This document shows, piece after piece, positions 1 through 13,005 of a DNA stretch of 64,000 nucleotides. The notes under the pieces were generated by a model. That model searched no databases and was not told where the DNA came from. It saw nothing but the letters and a program-made list of their open reading frames with translations. Positions within the stretch are counted from its first letter, which is position 1. Each line of letters opens with the position of its first letter. The DNA is from Myxococcus virescens (GTDB lineage: Bacteria; Myxococcota; Myxococcia; Myxococcales; Myxococcaceae): the NCBI RefSeq assembly GCF_900101905.1, contig NZ_FNAJ01000011.1, forward strand, positions 1 to 64,000, written 5' to 3'. The translations under genes and the position numbers were made by a program.

Positions 1-918
1 TGAGGAGGTGTGGCTGCAACTGGCGCCCATCTCCTTCGATGCATCGACGCTGGAGGTATGGGGCGCGCTGCTGCACGGCTCGCGGTTGGTGGTGTACCCG
101 GCGGGGACGCCGTCGCTGGAGGAGTTGGGCCGCAAGCTGGAGTCGTCAGGTGTGACGTCACTGTGGCTGACGGCGGCGCTCTTCGAGCAGATGCAGGCGA
201 GGCAGCCGAAGGCGCTGGCCAGCGTCCGTCAGCTGCTGGCAGGTGGTGACGCCTTGCCGGTGTCCCGTGTGAAGGAGCGGTTGGCAGCGGGCGGTGTGCT
301 CATCAACGGGTACGGCCCGACGGAGAACACGACATTCTCCAGCACGTACCGAATGGAGAGGCCGGAGGAGGTAGGTGCCTCGGTGTCCATCGGCCGGCCG
401 GTGAAGAACACGGTGGCCTACGTGCTGGACGGGGCAATGCGTCCAGTGCCGGTGGGGGTGCCGGGTGAGCTGTACGTGGGCGGAGACGGGTTGGCAGTGG
501 GGTACGTGGGACGCCTGGAGCTGACGGCGGAGCGCTTCGTACCGAGCCCGTACGGCGAAGGAGAGCGGCTGTACCGCACGGGGGACGTGGTGCGGTGGCT
601 GGGGAACGGGACGTTGGAGTTCCTGGGCCGAGCGGACACGCAGGTGAAGGTGCGGGGTTACCGCATCGAGTTGGGTGAAGTGGAAGCGGTGCTGGCCCAG
701 CACGGTGGCGTCAACGAAGCCGTGGTGGTGGCGCGGGAGGATGGAGGCGAAGGCAAGCGGTTGGTGGCCTATGTGACGGTGCAGGAAGGTGCCTCGCTGG
801 ACACGGGGGCACTGCGAAGCCACGTGAAGCAGCGACTGCCCGAGTACATGGTGCCGTCAGCGTACGTGGTGCTGGAGGCGCTGCCGCTGACGCCGAACGG
901 CAAGGTGGACCGCAAGGC
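1..918 (+). repeat. Duplicated NRPS adenylation-domain DNA, copy 1
   Basis: This stretch is near-identical, base for base, to 6370-7287 at a constant offset of 6369. The first 120 bases differ at about 7 positions by eye. It covers the A domain from before its FDAS motif to the NGKVDRK motif. Similarity falls off in the linker and PCP that follow. The left end is cut by the window. Confidence 0.85.
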
Positions 919-3900
919 GCTGCCCGTTCCAGAGACACAAGGCTCGAAGGCTGCGCGCTTCGAGGCGCCTCGCACGGCGACTGAGGAGAAGCTGGCGTCC
1001 ATCTTCGCCGAGGTGCTGAACGTCGAGCGAGTCAGCATCGACGAAGACTTCTTCGAGCTGGGTGGCCACTCGCTGTTGGCCACGCAGCTGGTCTCGCGAG
1101 TCCGAGAAGCCTTCCACGTCGAGTTGCCTCTACGGGACGTCTTTGAGGCGCCCACGGTAGAGAAGCTCGCCCAGCGGATCGAGACGGAACCGAACGGCAC
1201 GCAGGTGCTTCATGTGCCGCCGCCGAGGCGAATTGAGCGAACCGGGTCGCTGCCCCTGTCGTTCGCGCAGCAGCGACTGTGGTTCCTCGACCAGTTGGAG
1301 CCGGGCAGCTCGTCCTACAACATCCCTATCGCAGTGAAGCTGACGGGGACGGTGCAGGTGGACGCGCTGGAGCAATCCTTCAAGGCGCTGGTGCTTCGGC
1401 ATGAGTCGCTGCGCACGACCTTCCAGAGCCGCGGTGGTGAGCCGGCTCAGGTCATCGCCGAGGAATCAGAGATCCAGCTGCGAGTGGTGGACCTGAGCGA
1501 CCTGTCCGAGGCGGAACGGGCCTCGGAAGTCCAACGCCTGATCGCCCAAGAGGCAGCGCATCCGTTCAACCTGACGCGCGGCCCGCTGCTGCGGACGGTA
1601 TTGCTGAAGCTGTCCGAGCAGGAGCACGTGCTGGTGCTGGTGATGCACCACATCGTGTCGGACGGCTGGTCCATGGGCGTGCTCGTCCGCGAGGTCGCCG
1701 CGTTGTATGAGGCGTGCTCGCAGGGCCTGTCGTCACCGCTGCCGGAGCTTCCGCTCCAGTACGCGGACTACGCGGTATGGCAGCGCGAGTGGCTCCAGGG
1801 AGAGGTCCTGGAGTCACAGCTCGCCTGGTGGAAGGAGCAGCTCCAGGGGGCCTCGCAGGCACTGGAACTGCCCACGGACAAGCCGCGCCCCGCGGTGCAG
1901 ACCTTCCGTGGCGCCAGCCGGGATGTGCAGTGGCCGCGTGACCTGTGGGAGTCGGTCAAGATGCTCGCGCATCGTGAAGGCGCCACGCCGTTCATGGTGC
2001 TGCTCGCGGCGTTCCAGATGCTGCTGTCGCGCTACTCGGGCCAGGATGACCTCTGCGTGGGCTCGCCCATCGCCAACCGCACCCGGGCCGAGACGGAAGG
2101 GCTGATTGGCTTCTTCGTCAATACGCTCGTCCTTCGTGCTCGACTCGCCGGAAACCCCACGTTCCGGGAGCTGTTGGCTCAGGTGCGCGAACGGACGCTC
2201 GGCGCGTATGCGCATCAGGACATCCCCTTCGAGCGACTGGTGGAGGAACTCAAGCCGGATCGCGACTTGAGCCGCAGTCCGCTCTTCCAGGTGATGTTCA
2301 TCCTGCAGAATACGCCGACCGTGGAGCTACACCTGCCGGGCCTGACGCTGGCGGGGATGGATGGTGACTCGCGCACGTCGAAGTTCGACCTCACCCTGGA
2401 GCTGACCGAGACGCCGCAGGGGTTGTCGGTCAGCGCCGTCTACAACAGCGACCTCTTCGAGCCCGTGACGATGGACCGGCTGACGGGCCATCTGCGCGTG
2501 TTGCTGGAGGCCGCGGTCCAGACGCCGGATGCTCGGTTGGGCGAGCTGCCGTTACTGGGCGCAGTGGAGCAGCGCCGGTTGCTCGTGGAGTGGAACGACA
2601 CCCGCAGCGAATTCGTCCCCAGCACCATCCAGGCCCTCTTCGAGGCTCAGGCCGCGAAGACGCCTGAAGCGCTCGCGGTCGTCGCCGAAGACTCGCGGCT
2701 GACCTACGAGGCGCTGAACCGGCGGGCCAATCAACTGGCGCACCACCTGCGTTCGCTGGGCGTAGGTCCGGATGTTCCGGTGGGCTTGTACCTGGACCGC
2801 TCCGCCAGTGCGGTGGTGGGCCTGTGGGGCATTCTCAAGGCGGGTGGTGCCTATGTGCCGCTGGACGTCACATTCCCCGTCGAGCGCATCCGAAGTGTGC
2901 TCGCGGACGCGGGTGCCCAGGTGCTGGTCACGCAGGCGGCCCTGGCGGAGGTCCTGCGCTGGGACGCGGGCAGGGTGGTCCGTCTGGATGCGGACGCGTC
3001 TTCTCTATTGGAACGGAGCGAGCGCAACCCGGAGCCCTCGGCGGCGCCGGAGAACCTTGCCTACGTCATCTTCACCTCTGGCTCCACGGGGCGGCCGAAG
3101 GGTGTGGCCATCGAGCACCGGCAACTGGTTCATTACGTAGAAGGCGTCTCGCGCCGGCTGGACCTGCCGGAAGGCGCTTCGTTTGCTTCCGTGTCCACAC
3201 TGGCGGCGGACCTGGGCCACACCGCTGTCTTCCCCACGCTCTGCCAAGGCGGCGCGTTGCAGCTCGTGTCTCGTGAATGCGCGTCGGACCCGTCCGCCCT
3301 GGCCGCGCTCTTCGAGCGCGAGGCCGTGGACTGCCTGAAGATCGTCCCCGCTCACTTGCAGGCGCTCCTGGCCTCCGGGAAGCCCGAGCGGGTGTTGCCG
3401 CGTCAGCGTCTGGTGCTGGGCGGTGATGTCTCGGACTGGGCGCTGGTGGACCGGGTGCACGAACTGTCGCCGGACCTGGTGGTGTTCAACCACTACGGGC
3501 CCTCCGAGACGACCGTGGGTGTGCTCACGCTCCAGGTGGAACGTGGGCCTCAGGGGCGTGCGTCGGCGTCGGTGCCGCTGGGGCGGCCCATTCCGAATGC
3601 GCGCGTCTACGTGCTGGATGCGTACCTGCGCCCGGTGCCCGTGGGCATTCCGGGCGAGCTGTGCATTGGTGGAAGGACCGTGGGCCGCGGCTACCTGGGC
3701 CGGGTGGACCTGACGGCCGAGCGCTTCGTGCCGGACGCGTACGCGGACGAGCCAGGTGCGCGGATGTACCGGACAGGAGACCGGGCACGGCTGCTCGAGG
3801 ATGGCCGGGTGGAGTTCCTGGGCCGCATGGATGACCAGCTCAAGGTCCGCGGCTACCGCGTGGAGCTTGGCGAGGTGGACGCGGCTCTGGAGCGGCACCC

Positions 3901-6900
3901 CTCGGTGCGTGAGTCGGTCGTGGTGGCCCACGAGAGCGGGACAGATGGCAAGCGTCTGGTGGGCTACGCCGTGCCGAAGCCGGGCCACACACTGGAGGCC
4001 GACGCACTTCGTGACTTCGTGGGCCGGACGCTGCCTGACTACATGGTTCCGCAGGCACTCGTGGTGCTGGAGGCGCTGCCGCTGACGCCCAACGGCAAGG
4101 TGGACCGCAAGGCGCTACCGGTGCCTGGCTTCCAGCCCGTGGATGCCGAGGCTTTCGTCGCGCCGCGCACGGCCACGGAAGAACGGCTGGCGGGGCTGTT
4201 CTCCGAGGTGCTGGGGCTCGACCGTGTGGGGATCCACAGTGGATTCTTCGAGCTGGGAGGGCACTCGTTGCTGGCGACGCAGGCCATCTCCCGCATCCGA
4301 GGCGCCTTCGGTGTCGAGCTGCCCCTGAGAGACCTCTTCGAGGCACCCACGGTGGCCGCGCTCGCCGAGCGGGTGGACCGTTGGGTCCGCGCCGGAGCGG
4401 GCTTCGCTGCGCCTCCGTTGAAGCCTCGGGCGGGAATGACGAGCGTCCTGCCGCTGTCGTTCGCGCAGCAGCGCTTGTGGTTCCTGGAGCAGCTCGCGCC
4501 GGGGAGTGCCTTCTACAACGTGCCGGCGGTGGTGAAGGTGTCAGGGCCGCTCGACGTGGCCGCACTGGAACGCAGCTTCGACGCGCTGGTTCGTCGCCAT
4601 GAGTCCTTGCGGACGACCTTCCGCGCCGACGGTGGGACGCCCGTGCAGGTCATCGCGCCTGTAGGACAGGTGGTGTTCACGGTCGAGGACCTGAGCGGCC
4701 TCCCTGACGCGGAGCAGGAGGCACAGCGCCGAGCGGACGTCGAGGCGCTTCGACCGTTCGACCTGGCCAAGGGACCCTTGCTGCGGACCCTGCTGCTTCG
4801 GCTCGGAGAGCGGGAGCACGTGTTGGTGCTGATGATGCACCACATCGTGTCCGACGGCTGGTCCATGGGTGTCCTCGTGCGAGAGGTCGCGGCGCTGTAC
4901 GAGGCGTTCTCCCAGGGCCGTCCATCTCCCCTGCCGGAACTGGCGGTGCAGTACCCGGACTACGCGGTGTGGCAGCGGGAGTGGCTGAAGGGCGAGGTGC
5001 TGGAGGCACAGCTCGGGTACTGGAAGCAACGTCTGGAAGGGGCGCCCGCGGCACTGGAGCTGCCGACCGACAAGGCGAGGCCCGCCGTTCAGACGTATGG
5101 CGGAGCTTTGCGGCACGAGGTGTGGCCGAAGGCGCTTTGGCGCGACTTGGAGGCGCTCGGGCGTCGTGAAGGGGCGACGCCGTTCATGGTGTTGCTGGCT
5201 GCGTACCAGGTAGTGCTGTCCAGGTACGCAGGGCAGGAAGACGTGTGCGTGGGGGCTCCCATCGCGGGGCGCGCGCAAGGTGAGACGGAAGGGCTGATCG
5301 GCTTCTTCGCGAACATGCTGGTGCTGCGGACGAAGGCGTCTCCGGAATCGAGCTTCCGTGAGCTGCTCGCTCAGGTGCGGGAGGTGACGCTCGGTGCGTA
5401 TGCGCACCAGGACGTGCCGTTCGAGAAGCTGGTGGAGGAGCTTCAGCCCGAGCGTGACCTGAGCCGCAGTCCGCTGTTCCAGGTGACGCTGACGCTGCAG
5501 AACACGCCCGTGACGGAGGTGAAGCTCGGGGACGGCCTCACGCTGTCTGGCGTGGAATCGGAGGGGCGGACGTCGAAGTTCGACCTCTCCCTGGTGGTGG
5601 AGGAAGTGCCGGGCGGCGTGGTGGTGGCGGCGAACTACAACACCGGGCTGTTCGAAGCAGAGACGGTGCGCCGGCTGCTCCACCATCTGCGAACCCTGCT
5701 GGAGGCGGCCATCGCAGGGCCGGCAACGCGGCTGGCCGAGCTGCCGCTGATGGGCAGTGAGGAGCTGCATAGACTGGTGAAGGAATGGAGCGGGACGGCG
5801 TCGGAGTACCCGCGCGAAGCCAGCCTGAGTGCCCTCTTCGAGGCGCAGGTTCAGCGGACGCCGGACGCAGTGGCGGTGGAGTACGAGGACCGGCGACTGA
5901 CGTACGGGGAGTTGAATCGCCGTGCCAACCAGTTGGCGCACCACCTGAGGGCCATGGGTGTAGGGCCGGAAGTCCGGGTGGGGTTGTGCGTAGAGCGCTC
6001 GCTGGAGCTGGTGGTGAGCGTGCTGGGCATCCTGAAGGCGGGAGGCGTGTACGTGCCTTTGGATGCCAGCTACCCGCTGGAGCGTCTGGCGTGGATGAAG
6101 GCGGAGGCCGGCGTCGTAGTGCTGGTGGCGCAGGAAAAGCTGGCGGATGAGGTGGCCGCGGGTGGCGAGCTGGTGGTGTGCGTGGACACGGAGTGGGACA
6201 CGCAAATTGCCCTGCAACCGGAGGTCGCACCGAGCACGCATGTGGGTGGGGGCAACCTGGCGTACGTGATGTTCACGTCAGGGAGCACGGGGAAGCCGAA
6301 GGGCGTAGGCGTGCCCCACCGAGCGGTGTCACGCCTGGTGCTGGGGACGGACTTCGCGCACTTCGGGCCCGAAGAGGTGTGGCTGCAACTGGCGCCCATC
6401 TCCTTCGATGCATCGACGCTGGAGGTATGGGGCGCGCTGCTTCACGGCGCGAAGTTGGTGGTGTACCCGGCTGGGACGCCGTCGCTGGAAGAACTGGGCC
6501 GGAAGCTGGAGTCGTCAGGCGTGACGTCGCTGTGGCTGACAGCGGCGCTCTTCGAGCAGATGCAGGCGAGGCAGCCGAAGGCCCTGGCCGGCGTCCGCCA
6601 GTTGCTGGCGGGCGGCGACGCGCTGCCGGTGTTGCGTGTGAAGGAGCGGCTGGCAGCGGGTGGTGTGCTCATCAACGGGTACGGCCCGACTGAGAACACG
6701 ACGTTCTCCAGCACGTACCGAATGGAGAGGCCGGAGGAGGTAGGTGCCTCGGTGTCCATTGGCCGGCCGGTGAAGAACACGGTGGCTTACGTGCTGGACG
6801 GGGCGATGCGTCCAGTGCCGGTGGGCGTGCCAGGTGAGCTGTACGTGGGCGGAGACGGGCTGGCAGTGGGGTACGTGGGCCGCCCGGAGCTGACGGCGGA

Positions 6901-9900
6901 GCGCTTCGTACCGAATCCGTACGGCGAAGGAGAGCGGCTGTACCGCACGGGGGACGTGGTGCGGTGGCTGGGGAACGGGACGTTGGAGTTCCTGGGCCGA
7001 GCGGACACGCAGGTGAAGGTGCGTGGGTACCGCATCGAGCTGGGCGAAGTGGAGGCGGTGCTGGCCCAGCACGGTGGCGTCAACGAAGCCGTGGTGGTGG
7101 CGCGGGAGGATGGGGGCGAAGGCAAGCGGTTGGTGGCCTACGTGACGGCGCAAGAGGGCGCGGAACTGGAGTCCAGCGCGCTAAGAAGTCACATGAAGCA
7201 GCGGCTACCGGAGTACATGGTGCCGTCAGCGTACGTGGTGCTGGAGTCGCTGCCGCTGACGCCGAACGGCAAGGTGGACCGCAAGGCACTGCCCGCGCCG
7301 GACACAGAGGGCACGGCGAGCGAGAAATATGTGGCGCCTCGAACTGCGACCGAAAAGACGTTGGCCGCAATCTTCGTCGATGTCCTGAAGGTCGAGCGGG
7401 TCGGGCTCGACGGAGACTTCTTTGAACTGGGCGGACACTCTTTGCTGGCAACGCAGTTGGTGTCGCGTGTGCGAGAGGAACTCCAAGTAGAGCTCCCCCT
7501 TCGAGACATCTTCGAGTGTCCCACAGTGGAGAAGCTCGCCCAGCGGCTGGACCACACTTCGAAAACAGATGGTGGCGCGCAGCCACCACCGTTGGTACGG
7601 GTTCCTCGCGACAGGGCGCTTCCCCTATCCTTCGCCCAGCAGCGCTTGTGGTTCCTCGCGCAGCTGGAGCCTGACAGCACCGTCTACAACGTCCCGGCGT
7701 CGGTGCGGTTGACGGGCGCCTTGAACGTTCCCGCGCTGAAGCAGAGCTTCGACGCACTGGTCCATCGTCACGAGGCGCTGCGCACCACGTTCCGGACCGA
7801 GGGCGGTTCGCCGGTACAGGTCATCGACCCACGGGGCGGCGCGCGGCTCGACATCGTGGACCTGCGCTCGCTGCCAGCGGCGCGGAGGGAAGAGGAGGCG
7901 CAGCGGATCGCGCAAGAGGCGTCACAGCGCCCGTTCGACCTGGAAAGCGGTCCGCTGCTGCGGATCGCCTTGCTCGCGCTGTCGGAGCAGGACCATGTGT
8001 TGGTGCTGGTGATGCACCACATCGTCTCGGACGGTTGGTCCATGGGGCTCCTGGTTCGCGAGCTGACCGAGCTCTATGCATCCTTCTCCCAGGGGCAACC
8101 GTCGCACCTGCCGGAGCTGCCGCTTCAGTACGCGGACTACGCGGTCTGGCAGCGCGAGTGGCTCCAGGGGGACGTCCTGGACGCGCAGCTCGGCTACTGG
8201 AAGCAGCGCCTGGATGGCGCGCCCCGGTTGCTGGAGCTGCCCACGGACAGGCCGCGTCCGGCAGTTCAGTCCCTGGAAGGGGCGTACGTGCCCTTTACGT
8301 TGGGCCGTGAGCTGTCCGAGGCGGTGCATGCACTCGCCCGCCGTGAAGGCGTCACGCCGTTCATGGTGCTGCTGGCGGCGTTCCAGGCCGTGCTGGCGCG
8401 TTACTCAGGGCAGGACGACGTGAGTGTCGGTTCGCCCATCGCTGGACGAACTCGCGCGGAGACGGAGGGGCTCATCGGCTTCTTCGTGAACACGCTGGTG
8501 CTCAGGACCCGGCTGGAGGGGAGCCCGTCCTTCCGTGAGCTGCTGGCTCGGGTCCGGGAGGTCACGCTTGGCGCCTACGCGCACCAGGACGTGCCTTTCG
8601 AGAAGCTCGTCGAGGCGCTGCGTCCGGAGCGCAGCCTCAGTCATTCGCCGCTGTTCCAGGTCATGCTCACCTTCGACAGCACGCCAGATGCTGGAGGAGG
8701 CGCGCAGGCCGGCATGGGGATGAAGCACGTCGCAGTGGAGCACCGGGTGTCGCGGTTCGACCTCTCGCTCGGCTTCGTGGAAGGCAAGGACGGCTTCTCC
8801 GGTGGACTGGAGTACAGCACCGTCCTCTTCGAGCCCGCGACTGCAGCGCGACTTCTGGCCCACCTGAAGACGCTGCTTGAAGGTGCCGTGACGGAGCCGG
8901 ACCGGTCCGTGTACGCGCTGCCCTTGCTGGGCGCGGATGAACAGCGGCGGTTGCTGGTGGAGTGGAATGACACCGGCTCCGGCGACGTCGAGGAGGCGAG
9001 CATCCACGCCCTGGTCGAACGGCAGGCGGCGGCCACTCCCGACGCCGTGGCGGTGGTAGCTGGTGACGAAGTGCTCACGTACCGCGAGCTCATGCAGCGG
9101 TCGGACCGGCTGGCGCGGAAGCTCCGCACTCTGGGCGTCGGGCCGGAGGTCCGCGTGGGCCTCTGTGCGGAGCGCAATGCGGACCTGCTGATCGCGGTGC
9201 TCGGCATCCTCAAGGCGGGTGGCGCGTACGTCCCGTTGGACCCGGCATACCCGAGTCAGCGGCTGGCCTTCATGATCGAGGACTCCCAGCCTCGCGTCCT
9301 GGTGGGCCAGCGCGCGCTGCTCGACGCGCTGCCCCACGGGGACGTGGCCCGGTTGGCGCTCGATGATGCGAATGGGGTCGTGGCGGAAGCCGAGGCTGCG
9401 CCGGTGCCCGGGTCTACTCCGGACCATCTGGCCTACGTGCTGTTCACATCGGGCAGCACGGGCCGGCCGAAGGGCGTGGCCCTGGCGCATCGCAGCGCCG
9501 TGGCCTTCCTGCGCTGGACGACGCGGGCCTTCTCATCGGACGAGCTTGTGGGGGTCCTCGCCTCCACGTCGCTCAACTTCGACCTGTCCGTGTTCGAGAT
9601 GTTCGCGCCGCTCATCCGTGGCGGGGCCGTGGTCATCGCTCGCAATGCCTTGGAGTTGCCGTCGCTCCCGGGGGCCCGGCGGGTGTCGCTCGTCAACACG
9701 GTGCCCTCCGCGATGGCGGAGTTGGTGCGCGCCCATGCCGTGCCGGACTCGGTGCGCACGGTGAACCTGGCGGGAGAACCGCTGGCCCAATCCCTGGTGG
9801 AAGCCATCCACCAGTCCGCACCCGGTGTGCAGCGCGTGCTCAACCTCTACGGCCCCACCGAGGACACGACGTACTCGACCTGGACCATGGCCCCTCGCGG

Positions 9901-11578
9901 CGCCACGCGGGAGCCCACCGTGGGGCGGCCGATTGAGGGGACTCGTGCGTACGTGCTGGATGCGCTCGGTCAACCCGTGCCTCAGGGCGTGGCGGGCGAG
10001 CTGTACCTGGGCGGGGCTGGGCTTGCCCGAGGGTATGTCGACCGGCCCGAGTTGACCGCAGAGCGCTTCGTTCCCGACGCGTTCAGTCCGCGGCCCGGAG
10101 CGCGGCTGTACCGCACCGGAGATCGCGTGCGGTGGTTGCCGGATGGCGTGCTGCAGTACCTGGGCCGAATCGACCAGCAGGTGAAGGTGCGTGGCTTCCG
10201 AATCGAGCTGGGCGAAATCGAGGCCGTGTTGCGCAGGCATCCAGACGTGCGCGAGGCCGTGGCGCTCGTGCACGACGACGGGAGCGAAGGACGGCGCCTG
10301 GTGGCGTACATCGTGCCGCAGCCGGACAGGGTGCCCGATGCCACGGCGCTCCGGCGCTTCGTGAAGGAAGGGCTACCGGACTTCATGGTGCCCTCGGCGG
10401 TGATGGTGCTGGCCTCGCTGCCGCTGACGCCCAACGGCAAGGTGGACCGCAAGGCGCTCCCGGCGCCGGACGCACTCCGTCCGGAGTCGACGCGGGCCTA
10501 TGTGGCGCCTCGGGATGCGCTGGAGCTCCTGCTCATGCGCATCTGGGAGGAGTTGCTGGGCACCGGCCCCATTGGCATCCATTCCGACTTCTTCGAGCTG
10601 GGAGGGCACTCGCTCCTGGCCATGCGGATGGTGTCGCTCATCCGCGAGCGCCTGGGACGCAGCCTGCCCGTGGTTTCACTGTTCCAGGCGGGGACGCTGG
10701 CGGAGCTGGCTTCTCGGCTCCGGCAGTCACCCGGGCACGCGTCCCCGCTGGTGCCCATTCAGAGTGGCGGTTCACAGCGGCCTGTCTTCTGCGTTCACCC
10801 AGTCAGCGGCAACGTCCTACCGTACCTGGAGCTGTCGCGGCGCCTGGGGCCGGACCAACCGTTCTACGCGTTCCAGGCCCTGGGCCTCGATGGCGAGCGG
10901 GCTCCGCTGGGGACCGTGGAGGCGATGGCCTCCACCTATGTGGAGGCCATGCGCGGTGTCCAGGCCAGCGGGCCATACCGGCTGGCGGGGTGGTCCTTGG
11001 GCGGTGTGGTGGCCTTCGAAATGGCGCGGCAGTTGGAGCAGCAGGGGGAGCAGGTGGAGCAACTGACGCTCATCGACGCCTATGCCTTTGATCAGCGCCC
11101 AGCAGAACCCGTGGGCGCGGAGTGGATTGCCGCCCGGTTCGTGGAGTTCACGGGCCAGCTCCTGGGCCTGCCCGTCTCGGAGTTGATGGCGGATGCGCAT
11201 CCCGCGGACGAGGCTTCGCTGCTGGGCCGCCTGTTGGAGCTGGGGCGGCGCACCGGCGTTCTGGCTCAGGGCGTTGGATCCGAACAACTCCACGCGCTGT
11301 ACCGTGTCTACGAGAGCAACCTCCGCGCCCTCTGGGATTTTCAACCAGGACGCTACGGTGGCCGCGTCACGCTGCTGCGCGCGAGCGAGACGCACGTACC
11401 CACGGGCACGGACGGCGGCTGGGGAGCGCTGGCGGCGGGAGGGGTGGAGGTGCACGAACTCTCCGGTGACCACCACTCCATCCTCAGGGCGCCAGCGGTT
11501 GACGTGATCGCGGAGACGATGACGCTGAGCCAGACGGGGGCGAACGCCATCTCCGTGCGGGCTCAGGGTTTCGTCTGA
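1..11578 (+). CDS. Non-ribosomal peptide synthetase, 3' part: A-PCP-(C-A-PCP)x3-TE
   Basis: The gene enters from the left edge inside an A domain (first full codon at position 2) and ends at TGA 11576-11578; about 3858 residues are visible. Approximate domain order in DNA: A 1-915, PCP 970-1190, C 1240-2560, A 2620-4110, PCP 4160-4380, C 4440-5760, A 5820-7290, PCP 7330-7550, C 7615-8950, A 9000-10460, PCP 10500-10720, TE 10770-11500. Each C domain has [11 protein letters not shown], each PCP a GGHSLL serine, and the TE has GWSLGG plus a late GDHHS. A-domain pocket residues read by eye against GrsA: modules 1 and 3 D-A-L-W-L-G-G-T-F (valine-like), module 2 D-L-T-K-V-G-H-V-G (aspartate-like), module 4 D-L-F-N-N-A-L-T-Y (alanine-like). 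No epimerase or methyltransferase domain is visible. The TE means this protein ends the assembly line. The product is unknown to me; the substrate calls are inference. Confidence 0.95.
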   Translation, partial: EEVWLQLAPISFDASTLEVWGALLHGSRLVVYPAGTPSLEELGRKLESSGVTSLWLTAALFEQMQARQPKALASVRQLLAGGDALPVSRVKERLAAGGVLINGYGPTENTTFSSTYRMERPEEVGASVSIGRPVKNTVAYVLDGAMRPVPVGVPGELYVGGDGLAVGYVGRLELTAERFVPSPYGEGERLYRTGDVVRWLGNGTLEFLGRADTQVKVRGYRIELGEVEAVLAQHGGVNEAVVVAREDGGEGKRLVAYVTVQEGASLDTGALRSHVKQRLPEYMVPSAYVVLEALPLTPNGKVDRKALPVPETQGSKAARFEAPRTATEEKLASIFAEVLNVERVSIDEDFFELGGHSLLATQLVSRVREAFHVELPLRDVFEAPTVEKLAQRIETEPNGTQVLHVPPPRRIERTGSLPLSFAQQRLWFLDQLEPGSSSYNIPIAVKLTGTVQVDALEQSFKALVLRHESLRTTFQSRGGEPAQVIAEESEIQLRVVDLSDLSEAERASEVQRLIAQEAAHPFNLTRGPLLRTVLLKLSEQEHVLVLVMHHIVSDGWSMGVLVREVAALYEACSQGLSSPLPELPLQYADYAVWQREWLQGEVLESQLAWWKEQLQGASQALELPTDKPRPAVQTFRGASRDVQWPRDLWESVKMLAHREGATPFMVLLAAFQMLLSRYSGQDDLCVGSPIANRTRAETEGLIGFFVNTLVLRARLAGNPTFRELLAQVRERTLGAYAHQDIPFERLVEELKPDRDLSRSPLFQVMFILQNTPTVELHLPGLTLAGMDGDSRTSKFDLTLELTETPQGLSVSAVYNSDLFEPVTMDRLTGHLRVLLEAAVQTPDARLGELPLLGAVEQRRLLVEWNDTRSEFVPSTIQALFEAQAAKTPEALAVVAEDSRLTYEALNRRANQLAHHLRSLGVGPDVPVGLYLDRSASAVVGLWGILKAGGAYVPLDVTFPVERIRSVLADAGAQVLVTQAALAEVLRWDAGRVVRLDADASSLLERSERNPEPSAAPENLAYVIFTSGSTGRPKGVAIEHRQLVHYVEGVSRRLDLPEGASFASVSTLAADLGHTAVFPTLCQGGALQLVSRECASDPSALAALFEREAVDCLKIVPAHLQALLASGKPERVLPRQRLVLGGDVSDWALVDRVHELSPDLVVFNHYGPSETTVGVLTLQVERGPQGRASASVPLGRPIPNARVYVLDAYLRPVPVGIPGELCIGGRTVGRGYLGRVDLTAERFVPDAYADEPGARMYRTGDRARLLEDGRVEFLGRMDDQLKVRGYRVELGEVDAALERHPSVRESVVVAHESGTDGKRLVGYAVPKPGHTLEADALRDFVGRTLPDYMVPQALVVLEALPLTPNGKVDRKALPVPGFQPVDAEAFVAPRTATEERLAGLFSEVLGLDRVGIHSGFFELGGHSLLATQAISRIRGAFGVELPLRDLFEAPTVAALAERVDRWVRAGAGFAAPPLKPRAGMTSVLPLSFAQQRLWFLEQLAPGSAFYNVPAVVKVSGPLDVAALERSFDALVRRHESLRTTFRADGGTPVQVIAPVGQVVFTVEDLSGLPDAEQEAQRRADVEALRPFDLAKGPLLRTLLLRLGEREHVLVLMMHHIVSDGWSMGVLVREVAALYEAFSQGRPSPLPELAVQYPDYAVWQREWLKGEVLEAQLGYWKQRLEGAPAALELPTDKARPAVQTYGGALRHEVWPKALWRDLEALGRREGATPFMVLLAAYQVVLSRYAGQEDVCVGAPIAGRAQGETEGLIGFFANMLVLRTKASPESSFRELLAQVREVTLGAYAHQDVPFEKLVEELQPERDLSRSPLFQVTLTLQNTPVTEVKLGDGLTLSGVESEGRTSKFDLSLVVEEVPGGVVVAANYNTGLFEAETVRRLLHHLRTLLEAAIAGPATRLAELPLMGSEELHRLVKEWSGTASEYPREASLSALFEAQVQRTPDAVAVEYEDRRLTYGELNRRANQLAHHLRAMGVGPEVRVGLCVERSLELVVSVLGILKAGGVYVPLDASYPLERLAWMKAEAGVVVLVAQEKLADEVAAGGELVVCVDTEWDTQIALQPEVAPSTHVGGGNLAYVMFTSGSTGKPKGVGVPHRAVSRLVLGTDFAHFGPEEVWLQLAPISFDASTLEVWGALLHGAKLVVYPAGTPSLEELGRKLESSGVTSLWLTAALFEQMQARQPKALAGVRQLLAGGDALPVLRVKERLAAGGVLINGYGPTENTTFSSTYRMERPEEVGASVSIGRPVKNTVAYVLDGAMRPVPVGVPGELYVGGDGLAVGYVGRPELTAERFVPNPYGEGERLYRTGDVVRWLGNGTLEFLGRADTQVKVRGYRIELGEVEAVLAQHGGVNEAVVVAREDGGEGKRLVAYVTAQEGAELESSALRSHMKQRLPEYMVPSAYVVLESLPLTPNGKVDRKALPAPDTEGTASEKYVAPRTATEKTLAAIFVDVLKVERVGLDGDFFELGGHSLLATQLVSRVREELQVELPLRDIFECPTVEKLAQRLDHTSKTDGGAQPPPLVRVPRDRALPLSFAQQRLWFLAQLEPDSTVYNVPASVRLTGALNVPALKQSFDALVHRHEALRTTFRTEGGSPVQVIDPRGGARLDIVDLRSLPAARREEEAQRIAQEASQRPFDLESGPLLRIALLALSEQDHVLVLVMHHIVSDGWSMGLLVRELTELYASFSQGQPSHLPELPLQYADYAVWQREWLQGDVLDAQLGYWKQRLDGAPRLLELPTDRPRPAVQSLEGAYVPFTLGRELSEAVHALARREGVTPFMVLLAAFQAVLARYSGQDDVSVGSPIAGRTRAETEGLIGFFVNTLVLRTRLEGSPSFRELLARVREVTLGAYAHQDVPFEKLVEALRPERSLSHSPLFQVMLTFDSTPDAGGGAQAGMGMKHVAVEHRVSRFDLSLGFVEGKDGFSGGLEYSTVLFEPATAARLLAHLKTLLEGAVTEPDRSVYALPLLGADEQRRLLVEWNDTGSGDVEEASIHALVERQAAATPDAVAVVAGDEVLTYRELMQRSDRLARKLRTLGVGPEVRVGLCAERNADLLIAVLGILKAGGAYVPLDPAYPSQRLAFMIEDSQPRVLVGQRALLDALPHGDVARLALDDANGVVAEAEAAPVPGSTPDHLAYVLFTSGSTGRPKGVALAHRSAVAFLRWTTRAFSSDELVGVLASTSLNFDLSVFEMFAPLIRGGAVVIARNALELPSLPGARRVSLVNTVPSAMAELVRAHAVPDSVRTVNLAGEPLAQSLVEAIHQSAPGVQRVLNLYGPTEDTTYSTWTMAPRGATREPTVGRPIEGTRAYVLDALGQPVPQGVAGELYLGGAGLARGYVDRPELTAERFVPDAFSPRPGARLYRTGDRVRWLPDGVLQYLGRIDQQVKVRGFRIELGEIEAVLRRHPDVREAVALVHDDGSEGRRLVAYIVPQPDRVPDATALRRFVKEGLPDFMVPSAVMVLASLPLTPNGKVDRKALPAPDALRPESTRAYVAPRDALELLLMRIWEELLGTGPIGIHSDFFELGGHSLLAMRMVSLIRERLGRSLPVVSLFQAGTLAELASRLRQSPGHASPLVPIQSGGSQRPVFCVHPVSGNVLPYLELSRRLGPDQPFYAFQALGLDGERAPLGTVEAMASTYVEAMRGVQASGPYRLAGWSLGGVVAFEMARQLEQQGEQVEQLTLIDAYAFDQRPAEPVGAEWIAARFVEFTGQLLGLPVSELMADAHPADEASLLGRLLELGRRTGVLAQGVGSEQLHALYRVYESNLRALWDFQPGRYGGRVTLLRASETHVPTGTDGGWGALAAGGVEVHELSGDHHSILRAPAVDVIAETMTLSQTGANAISVRAQGFV
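6370..7287 (+). repeat. Duplicated NRPS adenylation-domain DNA, copy 2
   Basis: This is the partner of 1-918 in the third module visible. The encoded substrate-pocket residues are the same in both copies, so both modules should load the same amino acid. The copy probably extends further left than can be tested, because the first module is truncated by the window edge. Confidence 0.85.
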
Positions 11579-13005
11579 TGGCACTCGCTGGCAGGGCGGA
11601 AGGGCAGGGCGTAGAGCTCGCGCCCGCTGGCTCCGTCCTCGGCGGTGAAGAACACGTCCCAGCCGGAGCGGATGAAGGCGCGAGGGTCTCGCGCCGTCCC
11701 CGCGTCGAGCTTCCGGGTGCTGGACACAGTGCCGTTGCTCACCCAGGGCTCCACGCCGTGCCCCGTATTCGCGCCGAAGAAGATCCAGCCCTGGATGGCA
11801 GTCACCTCGGTGGGGGAGGCGCCCTCCGTCCCGGGCACCAGGTCCGCGAAGAGCTTCGTTCCTTTCGACGTGCCATCGCTCACCCACAGCTCGCGGCCGT
11901 GCCGGCCGTCATCCGCCGCGAAGTAGAGGTGATCTCCAAGCACGGCCAGGAACGCCGGCGCCGAGCCCTCTGCTCCGGGCCGGATGTCCTTCACCCGCCG
12001 CGTGCCGGACACCGTGCCGTCGCTGACCCACAGTTCCTCGCCCTCCGGCGCGTCCGAGCCCGCGCTGAAATAGAGCCGGCCCTGGAACGCCACCAGGTCG
12101 TGTGGGTATCGGCCCGGAAAGAAGCGCAGGCGGCGTGTGCCCTCCGCCGTGCCGTCCGTGACGTAGAGCGTGGCCTCGCCTTCGTCGGGGTCCACCAGGA
12201 AGAAGAGCCTTCCGCCCGCGGACTTCATGCGGAAGATGACCGTGTCCTCGAAGACCTCGAGGAGGGGTGTGAAGGCCGCGCCGCCTTCGCTTCGCACGAG
12301 CCAGTTCTCTTCGCCCACGCTGATGACGAAGTAGAGCGATCCGTCGTGAACGGCGAAGCGGCGAGGGAAGGAACTGTCCTCGCCTGGGACGAGGTCCGCG
12401 ACCTCATGGGTGCCCGCGTCCGTGCCATCGCTGCTCCACAACTCGTTGCCGTGCGCGCCACCCGGCGCGGCGGCGGAGAAGTAGAGCCGGCCCCGGTACG
12501 CGACCAGCGTTTGCCCCTCTCCCAGTCCGGTGCCAATGGGAAGCACGCGCTTCACCAGGGACGTACCTTCGGACGTGCCGTCGCTGGTCCACAGGGCGCG
12601 GCCATTCACCCCATCATCCGCGATGAAGAAGAGCCGGTCTCCCACGCGTGTGAGGTCGGTGGGGTTGGAGCCCTCCGGGCCCGGCGCGATGTCCCGGAGC
12701 AGCCGGGTTCCTTCGCCCTGTGTGCCGCTGCTCGTCCACAGCTCGGCGCCGTGTTGACCGTCATCCGCGGTGAAGAAGAGCAAGCCATCACCATGGAGGC
12801 GTTCCTGGATGGCTGCCTCCTGGGGGCCGGGGTGGATGTCCTCGAGCCTGCGCACGCTGGTCCCACAGGGCTCCCACAGTCGGTGGTCCGTGGGCCGCCG
12901 CGCGGGCGCTTCATTCGATGACAGGAGCGTGTCGTCCACAGGTGGCGGCTCACAGGCAGCCAGAAGGGTCAGCAGCACTGGGGTTGCACGCCAGGACATC
13001 GTCAT
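11563..13005 (-). CDS. ELWxxDGT-repeat lipoprotein
   Basis: 480-residue predicted exported lipoprotein. The ATG at 13005 is chosen because GGAG lies 6 nt upstream and the product then opens with a short signal ending in the lipobox LLAAC. The mature part is about seven repeats of roughly 50 residues carrying ELWxSDGTxxGT-type motifs (for example [12 protein letters not shown]), alternating with LYF(S/A)ADD-type strands, which suggests a beta-propeller-like fold. This repeat family is common in myxobacterial surface proteins and its role is not established. Its 3' end overlaps the end of the convergent NRPS gene by 16 nt. One repeat near the middle is degenerate (SEGGA in place of SDGT). Confidence 0.85.
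   Translation of the reverse strand: MTMSWRATPVLLTLLAACEPPPVDDTLLSSNEAPARRPTDHRLWEPCGTSVRRLEDIHPGPQEAAIQERLHGDGLLFFTADDGQHGAELWTSSGTQGEGTRLLRDIAPGPEGSNPTDLTRVGDRLFFIADDGVNGRALWTSDGTSEGTSLVKRVLPIGTGLGEGQTLVAYRGRLYFSAAAPGGAHGNELWSSDGTDAGTHEVADLVPGEDSSFPRRFAVHDGSLYFVISVGEENWLVRSEGGAAFTPLLEVFEDTVIFRMKSAGGRLFFLVDPDEGEATLYVTDGTAEGTRRLRFFPGRYPHDLVAFQGRLYFSAGSDAPEGEELWVSDGTVSGTRRVKDIRPGAEGSAPAFLAVLGDHLYFAADDGRHGRELWVSDGTSKGTKLFADLVPGTEGASPTEVTAIQGWIFFGANTGHGVEPWVSNGTVSSTRKLDAGTARDPRAFIRSGWDVFFTAEDGASGRELYALPFRPASECHQTKP

Noticed and set aside
1-11578. Epimerisation or dual C/E domains in the NRPS
   Set aside because: Each C domain has only the standard HHxxxDG plus flanking motifs and no separate E domain is visible between PCP and C; DCL against LCL type cannot be decided by eye.
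11578-12921. Plus-strand 447-residue frame after the NRPS
   Set aside because: It is the antisense of the ELWxxDGT lipoprotein, which has a ribosome site, a lipobox and repeats.
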